Assembly: GCA_015179125.1 (NCBI GenBank)
Contig: WHVA01000032.1
Span: 124,001 to 188,000 of the forward strand
Source: Gautieria morchelliformis
Taxonomy: Eukaryota > Basidiomycota > Agaricomycetes > Gomphales > Gomphaceae
Direction of reading: 5' to 3'
DNA: 64,000 nucleotides
Shown here: positions 21,646-33,339 of the stretch, in pieces
Layout of the letters: each line of letters opens with the position of its first letter
Numbering within the stretch: the stretch's first letter is position 1
Notes under the pieces: model-generated
What the model was told of the DNA's origin: nothing
Database searches by the model: none
Seen by the model: the letters and a program-made list of their open reading frames with translations, nothing else
Made by a program: the position numbers and the translations under genes

Positions 21646-23587
21646 CTAGAGTGGCCGATACGATGATGTCGTCGTCATATGGGGCCGGTGGAGCACGTGA
21701 CTCCTCCGGGGCTCCTCCGCGTCATCGGTGGCGATTGGGTGAGGCTGTTCAGCCTCACCACTAGGGGCGGTATCCGCTTGGGTGATGGGGCCAGTGTCCT
21801 CGCGGAGCATGGCCTCAACGGCCGGGTCTTCAGTCTGAGGAGGGGGCCGGAAGCGCGCCAGCTCTCGGTCGAGCTGAGCATGAGTGAGGGGTCGCGGCAC
21901 CGCGGCCCTCACATGGCTGGTCTCAATGACCTTTTGTTGGCCCTCACGGGCGGCGGCACTGAATGCCGCGCCGGTGATGCTGCGTTGAACATAATGTTCA
22001 ATGCGCGCCACTCGCTCGCGAGTGACCCCCGCATAGCGGGCCAACCATCTCGCGATCTCAGCGAGGGGGATGTCGGGGCCGGCTCGGCCCTCCACAGGGA
22101 ATGGGCCCGTGATGGAGAGCCGCAGGGTGGTGCTCTGAGGCGTCAGCACTTCCCTGGCGTCGACGAGGCTCGACCATTGGTCTGTCAAGCCGAAGAGGTC
22201 GAGTAGCCTCGCCCTGAGGGGTGATGCGACCCCTTTGACCTGGGGCGCAAGGGCCTTCAACCACATCCAGACGTCCATGTCATCTAGGTTGAAGGTGCCA
22301 TCCGCGTTGTCACGGATGGCGGATGGGATCCCTTCAGGGTTGTGTATCCAACCCTTCATAATGGCCGCGATGTTGTGCAGGGTACCGCCCGCTATCACGA
22401 GACAATCCCTTTTGGGATTGCGAGCGCGTTGTTTGCGCTCGATGCGTTTGAATACGCTTGATGCGTTTGAATACGCCGATCATCTCACGCATACGCGCGA
22501 GCTGCGGTGTTTCTTTTGCCCGCACTATGAGTTCGACGAAGCGTGGGTCGTCGAGCGGGCAGACGTCGTACCATTGAGTACGATGCTGTTGGGCCTTTCC
22601 TACCGGCCGTGGTAGGAGGCCCGTCTCGGAGATCGGTGGGTCTCCGAGTGGTATGATCACTCCCTCCCCCAGGTAGGGAGGGTGAACTGTCCCCACCGGT
22701 GGAGGCAGGGCCACGCCAGGCCCGATGTACTGGGCCTCGATCTGTGCTACCCGCCGCTGAAGGGCGGAGTCGTTGACGGTGTGCGACGATGACGCCGCTA
22801 GGTAAGCGCTAATCGCGCTTTCCTTCGCAATGGCTAGCCCATTGATGGTGTGGGGGGAGCCGCGCAATTTCTTGCGCTTTTTCTTTGGCTGCTCTGCCAG
22901 CCTCTGTGCCCATCCGGGGTCGTACGTCTTCCAGACGGATGAGTCGGACTCCCATCCATCGGGGACACCGTACGCAGAGTCGGAAGGCGCGCTCTGCCCT
23001 TCCGTCGTTGTCGTCATCAGGGTCGGCGCTGACAATCAGGATGCTAGCCCCGATGTTGCACGCGCCGGCAACGGCGCCGTTGTGCGAGGTGATGATGGCC
23101 CGGCCACTGGGTCCATGGCCGGGTCATGTCGCGGCCTTTTTGAGGCAGCGTGGACCAGGGTAACCTGGAGCTGGGCTGCACTCAGATGTTGCTCCAGTTC
23201 CTTGATCCTGGCGCGCTCGGTTGCGAGCGCGTCGTCGCGGTCCTCGACCGCGCGTTCCAGCTCCTTGACCTCATTTTTAAGGTCGTGGATGTCCCGGAGG
23301 GGCTCTTCTCGCGTGTCACGTGCGATGCCCCTTGGGAGCCATCTCCAAGCTGCATCGACAGCGTCACCGATGTCTTCATCCCGCAATTTGACCTTGCGGG
23401 TGCCGGTCGCGGCCCTAAGGTGCGCGGCGTAGTCCGCGCATGTAGCGCAATTGTCCGGGTGGATGATGGCGAGGGCGTCCTCCCATCCCACGATCATCCA
23501 GTGCTCCTGGTCTATTGGAGCACGGAGAATGTCTGCGGCCCCCTGTCTCGGGGCCGTTGTTCGCGTTGTGGACGTTGACGGTGTCAT
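21646..23587 (-). pseudogene. ORF3 of element A: large unknown protein (~650 codons)
   Basis: It starts at ATG 23587. Visible features: a conserved N-terminal part with HWMIVGWEDALAIIHPDN and an H43-C47-C50-H56 cluster that could bind zinc; a coiled-coil region at about 97-140 (KNEVKELERAVEDRDDALA); a basic PKKKRKK cluster at about 235, like a nuclear localisation signal; and a C-terminal part with GWIHNPEGIPSAIRDN and VWMWLKALAPQ. Two lesions: TGA at 23036-23038 where element B has Trp, and a 19 bp tandem duplication near 22440-22480 that shifts the frame. Apart from these the frame is open throughout. No known family is recognised: no RT, integrase or protease motif, no signal peptide. It may be a second structural protein or an accessory factor. 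Confidence 0.7.
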
Positions 23588-24431
23588 AAAAATATCCGTA
23601 AGCTATCACTGCCATCACAATACGCCGAACCGCCGTATATACACCGTCCCGTGTCTCACACATACCTTCACCCACATCACACACATCTACCCGAGTCCAC
23701 ACACACGTCCGCACGACATATCATGTTATTCCCACCATTCTACTGATCCGACCCTGACCCAATGCCCACGGATCCACTCAACCCGAGTCAGAGCCCAAGC
23801 CCGAGGGGCGCTGATCCATGGAGGAGCTAGTCATGGAGCTGGTGATCTACATATCTTCCATAATATTCCCTTCAATATTCCACAAACGATTCTTCTGATG
23901 CACATGACTACATACATCCCCTCCCATTCGTTACATCGATCCCATAGCTACCGCTGTCTCTGCACCACCGTATTCCCGAATCCACACACATCAGTCGACC
24001 CATGCGTTCCCCCCTCCACTCTTCGCGCCACAGCAGACCTCGTAGCTAGTTAAATAGTTCAGCATGTAAACACACATTCTTTAGTCAATTGGAACTCACA
24101 TTCTTGAAGTAACTTGGTACCTTGCGACGCATAAACCTGCGTAGTTATCACTGAAGAGCATACACACCTTGTGTTTACTCTATCTATCTGTTTTTACGAT
24201 TCCACTCGATTCGACTTCAAACCGAAGTCTGAATCTACATCTAATTCATCATCAGCTGCTCTTAATCTTTCACAGACGGATCAACGTCCATCCCATCTTT
24301 AGGGGGCATCATCGTTGTGGGGATGATGGTGGTTAGCTTCCAAGAAGCGATGCACCCTCGGAAAGATCCGAGGTGAAAATTTAACCGCGCCGACCATGGC
24401 GCGTCACGTGGTCTGCACGTGACAGATGCAT

Positions 24432-25015
24432 CTAGCGGCGTCTGGGGAGGTCGTGTGGTTTGCCCACCCCCTGAAGCTCTAGATAGCTATCTAGGGCTTC
24501 AAGGTCCTTGCAGGACGACATGGGTTCCCACGTCACGTCGCCTAGGGTCCAACGGACCTGGAACTCCAGGTCCGTCGAGTTTATCCATCGATGTGCGATA
24601 ATCTCGTCGACGAGCCACTCCTCGTCGTCATTTGCTCTGAAGTCATAAAATGACTTGGCCTCACGACAAGGGAACAATTCGTCGTTGTTAGCCTCGTATC
24701 GCCGTACGAGGCTGGAATGGAAGACTGGTGAAATGCGACGGCTTTTCAGTTCGTCGGGAAGATCGAGGGTCACCATCGAGGCGTCGTTGTGAGCCTCGAT
24801 GACGCGGTACGGTCTGATGTACCGCGGGACTAGCTTTCTGGCTCTTCCTTTCGGGAGAGTTAGGTTTTGTGTCGAAAGGTAGACATGGTCGTTGGCCGCA
24901 TACCTGTCGCTCGCCATACGTTTCTTATTTGCGTGAAACGTTTGCGTCACTCGATGCTCTATGATTGCATCGTGTGCCGCCATCAGGTTCCATTTTGCCT
25001 GATGTGTGAACAAAG
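24432..25015 (-). pseudogene. integrase C-terminus and chromodomain of element A (truncated)
   Basis: The translation starts inside an integrase (HQAKWNLMAAHDAIIEHRVT) and includes the GPY/F-type region (KLVPRYIRPYRVIEAHNDAS and SPVFHSSLVRRY). It ends in a chromodomain (WLVDEIIAHRW, LEFQVRWTLGDVTWEPMSS). The same integrase piece ends element D at 45563. The 5' side is cut at the junction with Copia sequence; the frame itself is intact to the stop at 24432. Confidence 0.85.
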
Positions 25016-25348
25016 CATCAGAGCCAATGACTCTGATACAGAGAGCACAACCTGAGTCTTCACCTGGCCTTCTCTAGCAAGGTATTTTTCGAGCTTTTCC
25101 TCAGCTTTTTCCACTTGTGCCTCCTCCACATCAGTAAGAGTATGGCCAACAGGGAATGTTGGAGGATCAGGGGGCTTAACAGCAACTCCCTCTATATGTC
25201 TCAATAGATTCTTCGACTCGAAATAGCTTTGGAGGGTTGCACACCATAATGGCCAATTACTGCCATCTGTGGCAAGCTTCTCCACTCCTAGCACCTTTGT
25301 AGATTGTTCTCCGGGGCCCATAACCGTGTAGAAACTTGGTTTGGGCAA
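25016..25348 (-). pseudogene. Copia gag N-terminal fragment
   Basis: About 110 codons beginning MPKPSFYTVMGPGEQSTKVL with KLATDGSNWPLWCATLQSYF, the typical N-terminal signature of Copia gag, then a charged helix (VEKAEEKLEKYLAREGQ). It ends abruptly at the junction with the Gypsy integrase of element A. It would belong to a Copia copy whose 5' LTR lies to the right (about 25385-25872). Confidence 0.75.
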
Positions 25349-25384
25349 GTAGGAAGTTATATGCCAGATATGAACGATGGGACT

Positions 25385-25872
25385 TGCAGGAGATTAGTAA
25401 ACTATTTAATGTTCTCCTCAGTGATAGTCAACACTGAGTAATATAAAGGAATGCTACCTATTTAATGTTCTACATGTTTTTTCAGTTTCATACTATGAAA
25501 GTACACTATTAAACTCACCTCCTCAGTGATAGTCAACACTGAGGAGGGGAGGCTGCGCATGGGCTTGTTTCACTCGCATATACAAAGTTCCGGCACTTAA
25601 GCGCCCTTGAGGCACTGGTGTGCCGTGATAAGTGCCCATAGAACGTAACACGTTAGTGAACAGCCGCAGCTCAAAAAGGAAACTTGTCCACAAGCACCCA
25701 CAAAGGGTCGGTTGGACAGAACATGAAAAGGAGTAGTAATACAGCCTCGAAAAAATCAAAGAAAATTGTGAAAGGCATAGAATGAATGTCAGCATAGTTT
25801 CAGGTCGAAATCGAAAGAAATAACAACAGAAATGTCAGGTTTGGAGCCTGGTGCACATATGTGTTAGCAACT
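25385..25872 (-). repeat. Copia LTR X (limits approximate)
   Basis: Non-coding segment between Copia gag (left) and LTR Y (right). It shares layout with LTR Y: two copies of an inverted repeat 108 bp apart (about 25411 and 25519). The second forms a stem CCTCCTCAGTG/CACTGAGGAGG with an 8 nt loop. Exact ends are uncertain because no complete copy is present. Confidence 0.5.
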
Positions 25873-25879
25873 AGGGGCT

Positions 25880-26350
25880 ATGGCAGGGAAGGTTCGGTAG
25901 AGTTCTTAGAAAGCTAGAATCAAATACACTCTCTCAGTGAATTTATTGTCACTGATATATTAATACAGTACCTAGAATTGAATACACTACATGATTTTCA
26001 GTCAACATGCTATGTAAATATGAAAGATACTACTCGCCTCTCTCAGTGAATTTATTGTCACTGAGAGAGGAGCACTATCCTGTCTCAGAAGGCATATACG
26101 TGCACCCGGCCCTTTAGCGCCCAAGGGCTCGCGCGTTGAAGTCATTTCAAACTCCGCTGGGTGCAGCCGCCTGTGAAAATAGAAATAACAAAGTGGAATG
26201 GAGAGATAGGGAGTGACTGGAAAATTTCGAAAATAAGCAGAGAAATGGATGCATGGTACAAGAACAATGTGAGAAACAATTGGAAACATCACACAATAAA
26301 TTGAACATATTATGCTTGATTTTGGTGCAGGAGCATAAATGCACCCAACA
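25880..26350 (-). repeat. Copia LTR Y, 3' LTR (left limit approximate)
   Basis: On the element strand it begins TGTTGGGTGC at 26350, directly after a purine tract (complement of CGCCCCCTCAAGC). It holds two related inverted repeats at about 25929 and 26037, the second a stem CCTCTCTCAGTGA/TCACTGAGAGAGG with an 8 nt loop. Sequence similarity to LTR X is low outside this layout. Confidence 0.6.
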
Positions 26351-26363
26351 CGCCCCCTCAAGC

Positions 26364-29040
26364 TTAATATATTCCGATTTTCTTGTTGAGGATTCTCACT
26401 CTAGGACTAGGAAGTCCTTTATTGAGAAGATTGGCTAGCATGTGTTCCGTTGGTAGGTACACAAGCTTAATTTCTTCATCTTCGACTATATCTTGGATGA
26501 AATATAATCTAATGTCGAAATGCTTGATCCTCGTGCGTTGTTGAGTGCCATAGACAATGGCAATGGCTGATTGATTGTCTGAATAAAGTTTGATGGGACA
26601 ATTCAGCGGTTGGAATACTTCAGAAATAAAGTGGCGCATCCATGAGGCTTCTTTGCTCGCATGAGTCAGGGCAACGAATTCGCCTTCAGTTGATGATAGG
26701 GCTACAATGGATTGTTTTTGACAACTCCATGATACTGTCCCTCCATCAATCTGAAAAATATAAGCCGAGTATGAGTGCCTGTGCTCTTGAGAAGCCCAAT
26801 CCACATCTGAATACCCAATGAGGCCGTCTCGATTCTTCCCAAGTGTCAATTTGTAGTCCATCGTGCCTTTTAGATATTTAAAGACACGTTTGACTGCATG
26901 CCAATGTGTTGGACCTGGGTTTTCGAGGAATTGAGAAAGTAATGACACTGCGAATGCAATGTCCGGGCGAGTGGCTACTGCTGCCCACATCAATGATCCT
27001 ATCGCTTGTCTGTATGGAATTCTTGACATCTTCTGTTTGTCTTCATCTGTAGAAGGGCATTGGTCTCTGGATAATTTAATGGCTGGGGCGAGAGGCGTTG
27101 AAAATGTTTTGGCATCATCCAGATTGAATTTTTTGATGATTTTTTAGATGTATGCGGCTTGTGATATTGCAATCGATTTGTTATTCCAATCTCTTTCGAT
27201 TTTGAGGTTCAAAAGCCAGTGAATCTCGCCTAGATCTTTCATACTGAAGATCTGGGCAAGGTCATGCTTTACCCCATCGAGGATTGGTTGACTCTCAGCT
27301 GTGATAGTGAGGTCATCCACTGCCGTTGCAATAATCACATGCCCTCTCGGTCCACGTCTGCAAAATACAGCTCCATCCGAAGCTGATTTAGTGAATCCTA
27401 ACTTGAGAAATTCACCACTCAGACGTTTGTACCATTTCCTTCCAGACTGTTTGAGGCCGTAAAGTGCTTTCTTCAGCAGGAGGACATCATCTTTGTCTCC
27501 GGTCTCATATCCATACGGCTGTCTCATGTAAATAGGTTCTGGCAGTGTAGCATTCAAATACGCACTGTCCACATCCATTTGGTGAATAGGCCAGTTGTTC
27601 CTGGCAGCAATGGCACATATAATCCGTAAGGAAGTCATCCGAGCAACAGGTGCATAGGTTTCATTGTAGTCAACTGCAAAACTTTGTGTAAAGCCTTGGG
27701 CGACCATCCTTGATCTAGGTGTAATGGGTTCACCTTCTGGATTGTGTTTCCAGAGGAATACCCATTTATTTCCGACAATATTTGCCCCAGGAGGTGGTTT
27801 AACCACTTCCCATACACCTTTGTCGAGTAGCACCTTGTACTCTTTATCCATTGATGCTTTCCACATAGGATCATTTAAGGCTTCATCTGCATTGCTAGGC
27901 TTGGTCTGATTCAAGTCCGGCAGCACATTATCTTTGTTTTGATCGGAGGTCGAAAGTGTACTGATGGCAAGGTTATAATCACTGATGCCGTCAGTGACAG
28001 AGGATAAATCTTGTTCGAATAATTTGTCTTGATGGTCCTCAATGTCCTCGTAAGATAGTGTAGTGATGTCTGCACCAGCATGTCTCTTAGCTTGAGATCT
28101 TGTTACAGGACCACTTGGGGCCGGCTGCTCCTGCTGCTGACGGATCCTCTCGCTTCTCCTTGTTGGAGCAGCTTCTTTAGGTCTGACATCAACAGTCTGA
28201 CTGGGTTGCAGCTCCTTCAGACGTTCCTCTGGTTCATCATTGTCAATTTCTTCAATCTTTGCCTCCTCACTGACTAAGCGACTAGGCATGGGTGCTGGCG
28301 CCAAAATGGCCTGTATCACTTTTCTGGACGTAGGTAGCTGTGACTCTTCAATAGAAATGATTGGAGCTTTGCCCCCCTTCATCTCTGAGTCGAATATAAC
28401 ATTCCGCTCGACAGAACCTTCTGAGAGTCAGGCCAGTAGATGCAGTGACCATGGCTCTGTCCAGAGATTCCTATCCACCGAGCTCTTTTGGCACGGGCTG
28501 CTAGTTTGTTTCCCTCTTTGACTTTAACGTAGACTTCAATTCCCCACACGTGTATGTCCTTCAGGTTCGGTTTCTCGTGATGGATCATTTCAAAAGGGGT
28601 TTTGTCTGGCAAAGCTCTTGTGTGTGTCCAATTCCTAAGATAGTTGGCGTGCAAAATTGCATGCCCCCATAGAGTCTTAGGAAGACTTGATTCTAATAGC
28701 ATGGCACGAGCTCTTTCAACTAGAGTTCGGTTTAAACGTTCAGCAACACCATTTGACTCTGGGGTGTCGTGTACGGTTAACCGATGCTTCGTGCCTTGCT
28801 TGGCTAAATGCTGTTCAAATTCTGAGCTTGTGTATTCGCCCCCTCTGTCGGAAACAAGTGCGTTGATGTGCACGTTCCTCTGTCGAAGCATCAAAGCCTC
28901 ATAGAGTTTGTATTTTGAAAATGCTTCCGATTTGTTTGCCATCAAATAGATAACCGATTCCCTTGAGTAGTCGTCGATGAAAGACACATAATAGGATTTT
29001 TTGTCGATTGTGGAGTGTCTCGCTGGTCCTAATGAAGATG
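26364..29040 (-). pseudogene. pol: Copia pol: integrase, RT, RNase H (5' truncated)
   Basis: Integrase core 29040-28379 (YYVSFIDDYSRESVIYLM, VSDRGGEYTSSEFEQHL, HDTPESNGVAERLNRT). RT 28382-27144 (NKWVFLWKHNPEGE, VDSAYLNATLPEPIYMRQP, catalytic AVDDL in place of the usual YVDD). RNase H 27029-26364 (GYSDVDWASQEHRHSYSAYI, IVALSSTEGEFVAL, YSDNQSAIAI). A frameshift separates integrase from RT near 28380, and one in-frame TAA (27144) splits RT from RNase H, where a Gln codon is expected. Gag and protease are missing; the sequence changes to element B ORF3 near 29041. Confidence 0.9.
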
Positions 29041-29072
29041 ATGCCATCCAAAGATGGGATAGACGTCAATCA

Positions 29073-32000
29073 ATGTCTGAGCCACAATCAATGGCCCCAA
29101 AACAAGAGGCCGCCGGCATCCTTCATGCACCTGTCACCCATGAGCACTGGATGATCGTGGGGTGGGAAGATGCCCTAGCAATTGTCCACCCAGACAATTG
29201 TGACACCTGCGCAACATATGCTGCACACCTGAGGAGTGTGACCAGCACCCGCAAGGTGAACCTGAAGGACGAACACATCAGCAATATGTCAAGATTGGAT
29301 TTTAGGCGTTAATAATGTGTATTAGTGAACATAGCAAATGCCCAAACAGCTTGTGCAATGAGGGATGTAGTTTGGTGAACAATGTAAAGCCAATAAAGGT
29401 TTACAAGGTAAGGGGGTTACACAAATGGAGCTCACCCTGTCTACAGTCGAAGTGAAATAGCTCGTGGTACTTGACAATGTAACGTGCAAGGTTCCACAGA
29501 AAGGTTGTCTAGTAGTAACAACCCTTTTGCCGGCGAATGTGCTCCTATGGAGCCCTTTGTCAAGATTGGTTTTTAGGCATTAATATCGTGTATTAGTGAA
29601 CACAGCGAATGCCCGAATAACTTGTGCAAATAAGTATGCCGTTCGGCGAATAGGTGAACCAACAAATGTTCACATAATAAGAGGACTGCCCGAATGGAGC
29701 TCGCCCTATCTACAGTCGTAGTGAAATAGCCCATGGCACTTGATGATGTAACCAGCACAGAAAATAGTTCGAAGGCTAAGGTAACGAAGATGAGGTATGA
29801 GAACTCACCAGTGATGCCTAAGTCCTCGTCTGGTCGAAGATAGAAATCTACAGGAGAAGGCTCAAGACGATGATCACAGCAAGGTCAAGTTTGCACAAGA
29901 TGGACGTATGATAATTGAACTGGGGAATATACATGCAAATGTAAACTACTTATATTGAATACTTGTAAGGTATCAGCAAATAGGAAAGAGGCCGTCATGA
30001 GTCAGGGTTGGATAGGGGTGTGCAGTCATAATTACAGATAGATGGATTAAACATACAATAGAGTGAAAGAAGGGTGTGAACATGAATCAACAGAGAGGAA
30101 AGGGGGCGAAGGCACCTATGTACAGAAATACGCCTTGGGACCTGCATATACACCACCCTGCATGGACTCTTCACCACTGGTGAGTATCTATACTTCACCG
30201 TCACTACTTTAGTCTTCAAACCATTGTCAGAGTTGTCGGCGAAGGGTTTCATGACCTGTCTATTTCCCTTACCCCGCTGCCTCTACGTTCCCCCTCGTCA
30301 CTCCATAGCATCTTCGCCAGAGTTCGCCCCACCCTTCGACCACTCTTCCTCTATGTTCACTCCATTCACTGTTCGCCCCATTCTCCGAACCACTATTCAC
30401 TGCTCGCACATTTCGCCAGCAGGCACGCCATCAAATATGACTGATACCATTTACCCGGCATGATGGTTCATCACTAGCCCCATCATCTTCTTGATCCAAC
30501 CCCCTTTAGGTGTTCATATGGTCAGGATGCATTCGTGGGATGTCCTACCCGTAGGTCGTGTGGGATCACTTAAGCCCTGCTCTGGTTAGAGATAGTAGTC
30601 TAGACAAGAGGTCTTAAGACAATGGTCACAGTGTGGTCAAGTTTTTCACAAGATAGACGTATGATAATTGAACTGCAGAATATACATGCGAATGTAAGCT
30701 ACTTATACCGAATGCTCATATAATATCAGTGAATAGGAAAGAGGCCGTCATGAGTCAGGGTTGGATAGGGGTGTGCAGTCAGGATACAAATAGATGAAAC
30801 ACATATGCACTAGAACTAAGGAGGAGTGCAAACATGAAACAATGGGGAGGGAAGAGGACAAAGCTACCTATGTAAGAAAACAAGCCTTGAGACCTGCATA
30901 TATGTTACCCTGCACGGGCTCTTGGCATACCACGTCAATCCTGCATGATCTATGGGTAGGACATCCCACAAATGCATACCAGCCATAGGAACACCCAAAA
31001 GGGGTTGAATCAGGAAGGTGATGGGGCCAGTGATGAACCATCATACTGGTTAGAGGATGTCAATCATGTTTGATGGCGTTACTACTGGTGAATGATGTGA
31101 ATAGCAAATGGTCATTTGGAGAATTTGGCAAAGAGTGAATGTAGAGATGGAGGGATGAAAGGGAAAATGGGGGTAACTGGATACAAGAATAAATGAGTCA
31201 CGACACAATGCCATTGATGCAGCCTGGGCGTGGTTCCCAAGGGCTGTCTCACATGACACTTGAGTGGAGCCCTTGTGGGATGTCCATGGCCTCACAGAGG
31301 AGGTCAAGGGGTTTGAATGTGTGGTCAAAGACCACGACAATGTGCTCCACACCGAGCATGCCAAGCTAAAAGAGCTGGAGGAGCAGCTCAAGGACCTCCA
31401 GCTCGAACATGCGGCCTCCAAAAGGCCATGCCCGGATCAAGCCACTGACCCAGTCACCAGCCCTTCATCATCACATGCAATGGTGCCCCTGCCAGAGTGT
31501 GCAGCCCTGGGGCTAGCTGCCTGGATAATGCCCCCCCCCTCCAGTGTCAACAGAGGGGCCATGTGCACCACCAGAGACGGCACCAACAACAACCCAGATG
31601 GATGGCAGCCCAACTCCTCTACCTGGAACTTCTATGACCCAGATCGGGCTCAGCACATCGCTGAGCAGCCCAAAAAGAAGCACAAGAAAGTCTTGCATGG
31701 CACCCCCAACACCCACAATGGCATGGCCATTGCGAAGAATGCATAGCCAACGTGTACCTAGCAGTGTCACCATTGCACACATCCAACGACCCTGCCTTAC
31801 AGTGGCAGCTGGCTATGGTCGAGTCCCACTACATTGGCCCACACGTAGACTTGCCGCTGACAGCGGGCCCAGTCCACCTTCCCTACCTGGAAATCATCCC
31901 ACTTGGAGATCCACCAATCTCAAAGACAGGCTTCCTGCCACACCCCGTAGGAAAGACACCACAGCAGTGTACACAATGGTACGACATCTGCCCATGTGAT

Positions 32001-32795
32001 GACACTCACTTCACCGAGCTTCTTGTGCGTGAAGGAAATGCTGCTGCACCTGCGCACATGTGAGATAATCAGCGCATTCAAGCGCATTGAGCGTGAGCAA
32101 TGCACCTGCAATCCCAAATGGGATTGCTTCGTGATAGCGGGCGGCACACCACTCAACATAGCAGTGGTCCTCAGGGGCTGGATCCACAACCTGGAAGGGA
32201 TACCTTCCACAATCCGCAACAACACAGATGGGAGCCTCAACCTCACAGACATGGACATCTGGATGTGGTTGAAGGCCATCATGCCCCGGGTCAAAGGGGT
32301 CACATCACCCCTCAGGGCAAGACTCAATGACCTGTTCGGCTCAACCGACCAATGGTCAAGCCTCATAGACACCAGGGGAGTGTCTGACACCACAGAGCAC
32401 CAGCCTGCAGTTATCCATCACAGGCACCTACCCTATAGGGGGCGGTGCTAGCCCAGACATCCCGCTGGCCAAAATTGCATGATGGCTGGCCCGATACACC
32501 AGCATGACACATGAATGTGTAGCATGCATTGAACAATACATTCAGCACAGCCACCAGCATGGTATTCAGCGCCATGGCCCATGAGGGCCAGCAAAGGTCC
32601 TCGAGATCGAGCACACAAGAGCAGCAGCCTCACACCCACTCACCCAGGCACAGCTCGATCGAGAGCTTGCCAGTATCTGGCCACCATCACCGGCTGATGA
32701 CCCAGCCATGGAGGCCCTACTCCACGAGGACATGGGCCCCCACGACCAGATGGGGACCCCACCCAGGATGTGGCACCCCTACTGCACCCATATGA
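29073..32795 (+). pseudogene. ORF3 of element B (interrupted and frameshifted)
   Basis: Pieces homologous to the unknown ORF3 of element A: 29073-29283 (EHWMIVGWEDALAIVHPDN, with the same H-C-C-H cluster), 31206-31746 (HDVHGLTEEVKG-type coil, then EQPKKKHKKV), and 31752-32451 (WIHNLEGIPSTIRNN, WMWLKAIMPRV) with a degraded tail to about 32795. Several stops and frameshifts plus the 1.9 kb insertion make it non-functional. Where A has the stop at 23036, B reads Trp, which shows the stop in A is secondary. In the N-terminal part most differences from A are at third codon positions. Confidence 0.75.
29287..31205. mobile_element. nested LTR cluster of the Gypsy-2 family inside ORF3 of B
   Basis: The insertion begins TGTCAAGATTGG and ends GTCACGACA, the reverse-complement ends of the Gypsy-2 LTR, and is flanked by CAATA (29282-29286) and CAATG (31206-31210), a nearly perfect 5 bp duplication. 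Inside, LTR pieces alternate in orientation: minus 29287-29567, a second minus LTR start at 29568, a plus-oriented piece at about 30170-30570, then minus again to 31205. It is a mosaic of at least three truncated LTRs with no coding sequence. Confidence 0.75.
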
Positions 32796-32882
32796 CTCCG
32801 TGCTTATGAGGGCATCGCCGGTGGAGCAGCATGCCCCACTGGCCTCCTATGACACTGACATGAACATGTTGGAATCCCTTGA

Positions 32883-33281
32883 CACTGGAGGCATATAAAT
32901 TTTTTCTGGTCTGAAAAACCGTTCAAAAAACTGTAAAGATATTCCAAATTTTTTTAGTGTTTTTAATGTAAAACAAAATTAACATAATTTTGTGTTTTTG
33001 TTAGAATTTGTTGAGCAAGAAAATTGTAAAAAAGTTTGAAGTTTTTTGCAGGGTTTTTTATATTTTTTTTTTTTTATAAGTTTCTTTGTGAAAACACAAA
33101 GAAACCCATAAAAAACCCTGAAAAAAACTTTGAATTTTTTTACAAATTTCTTGCTCACCAAAAAAAAACACAAAATTTTATTATAGTTTTTTTTACATAA
33201 AAAACACTAGAAATGTTTGCAATATCTTTACAGTTTTTTGAACAGTTTTTCATACAAGAAAACTTTTATATGCCTGCAGTG
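32883..33281. mobile_element. CACTA-like foldback MITE
   Basis: About 399 bp of AT-rich DNA, almost wholly two inverted arms of roughly 190 bp around a short centre. It starts CACTGGAGGCATATAAA and ends TTTATATGCCTGCAGTG, is flanked on both sides by TGA (32880-32882, 33282-33284), and interrupts element B between ORF3 and the purine tract. CACT(A/G) ends with a 3 bp duplication are the hallmark of CACTA/EnSpm elements. It has no coding capacity. Confidence 0.8.
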
Positions 33282-33339
33282 TGAGGACTCTATTATGGAT
33301 GATCTCTATGGTCCCTAAGTTGTTCACAGAGGGGGAGGG

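Larger units (their letters stand above)
21365..25015 (-). mobile_element. element A: 3' half of a Gypsy family with a large third ORF
   Basis: Read on the minus strand: integrase C-terminal part and chromodomain (25015-24432), about 840 bp of non-coding DNA, ORF3 (23587-21646), a purine tract (complement of CCCTCCCCCTCTATAG) and the 3' LTR (21365-21577). The 5' half is missing; at about 25015 the sequence switches to Copia gag. The integrase matches that of element D (shared WNLMAAHDAIIEH), and the LTR matches those of B, C and D, so A and D are parts of the same family. Confidence 0.75.

Noticed and set aside
32979..33173. Lys/Phe-rich minus ORF
   Set aside because: It is translated from the AT-rich arms of the foldback MITE.
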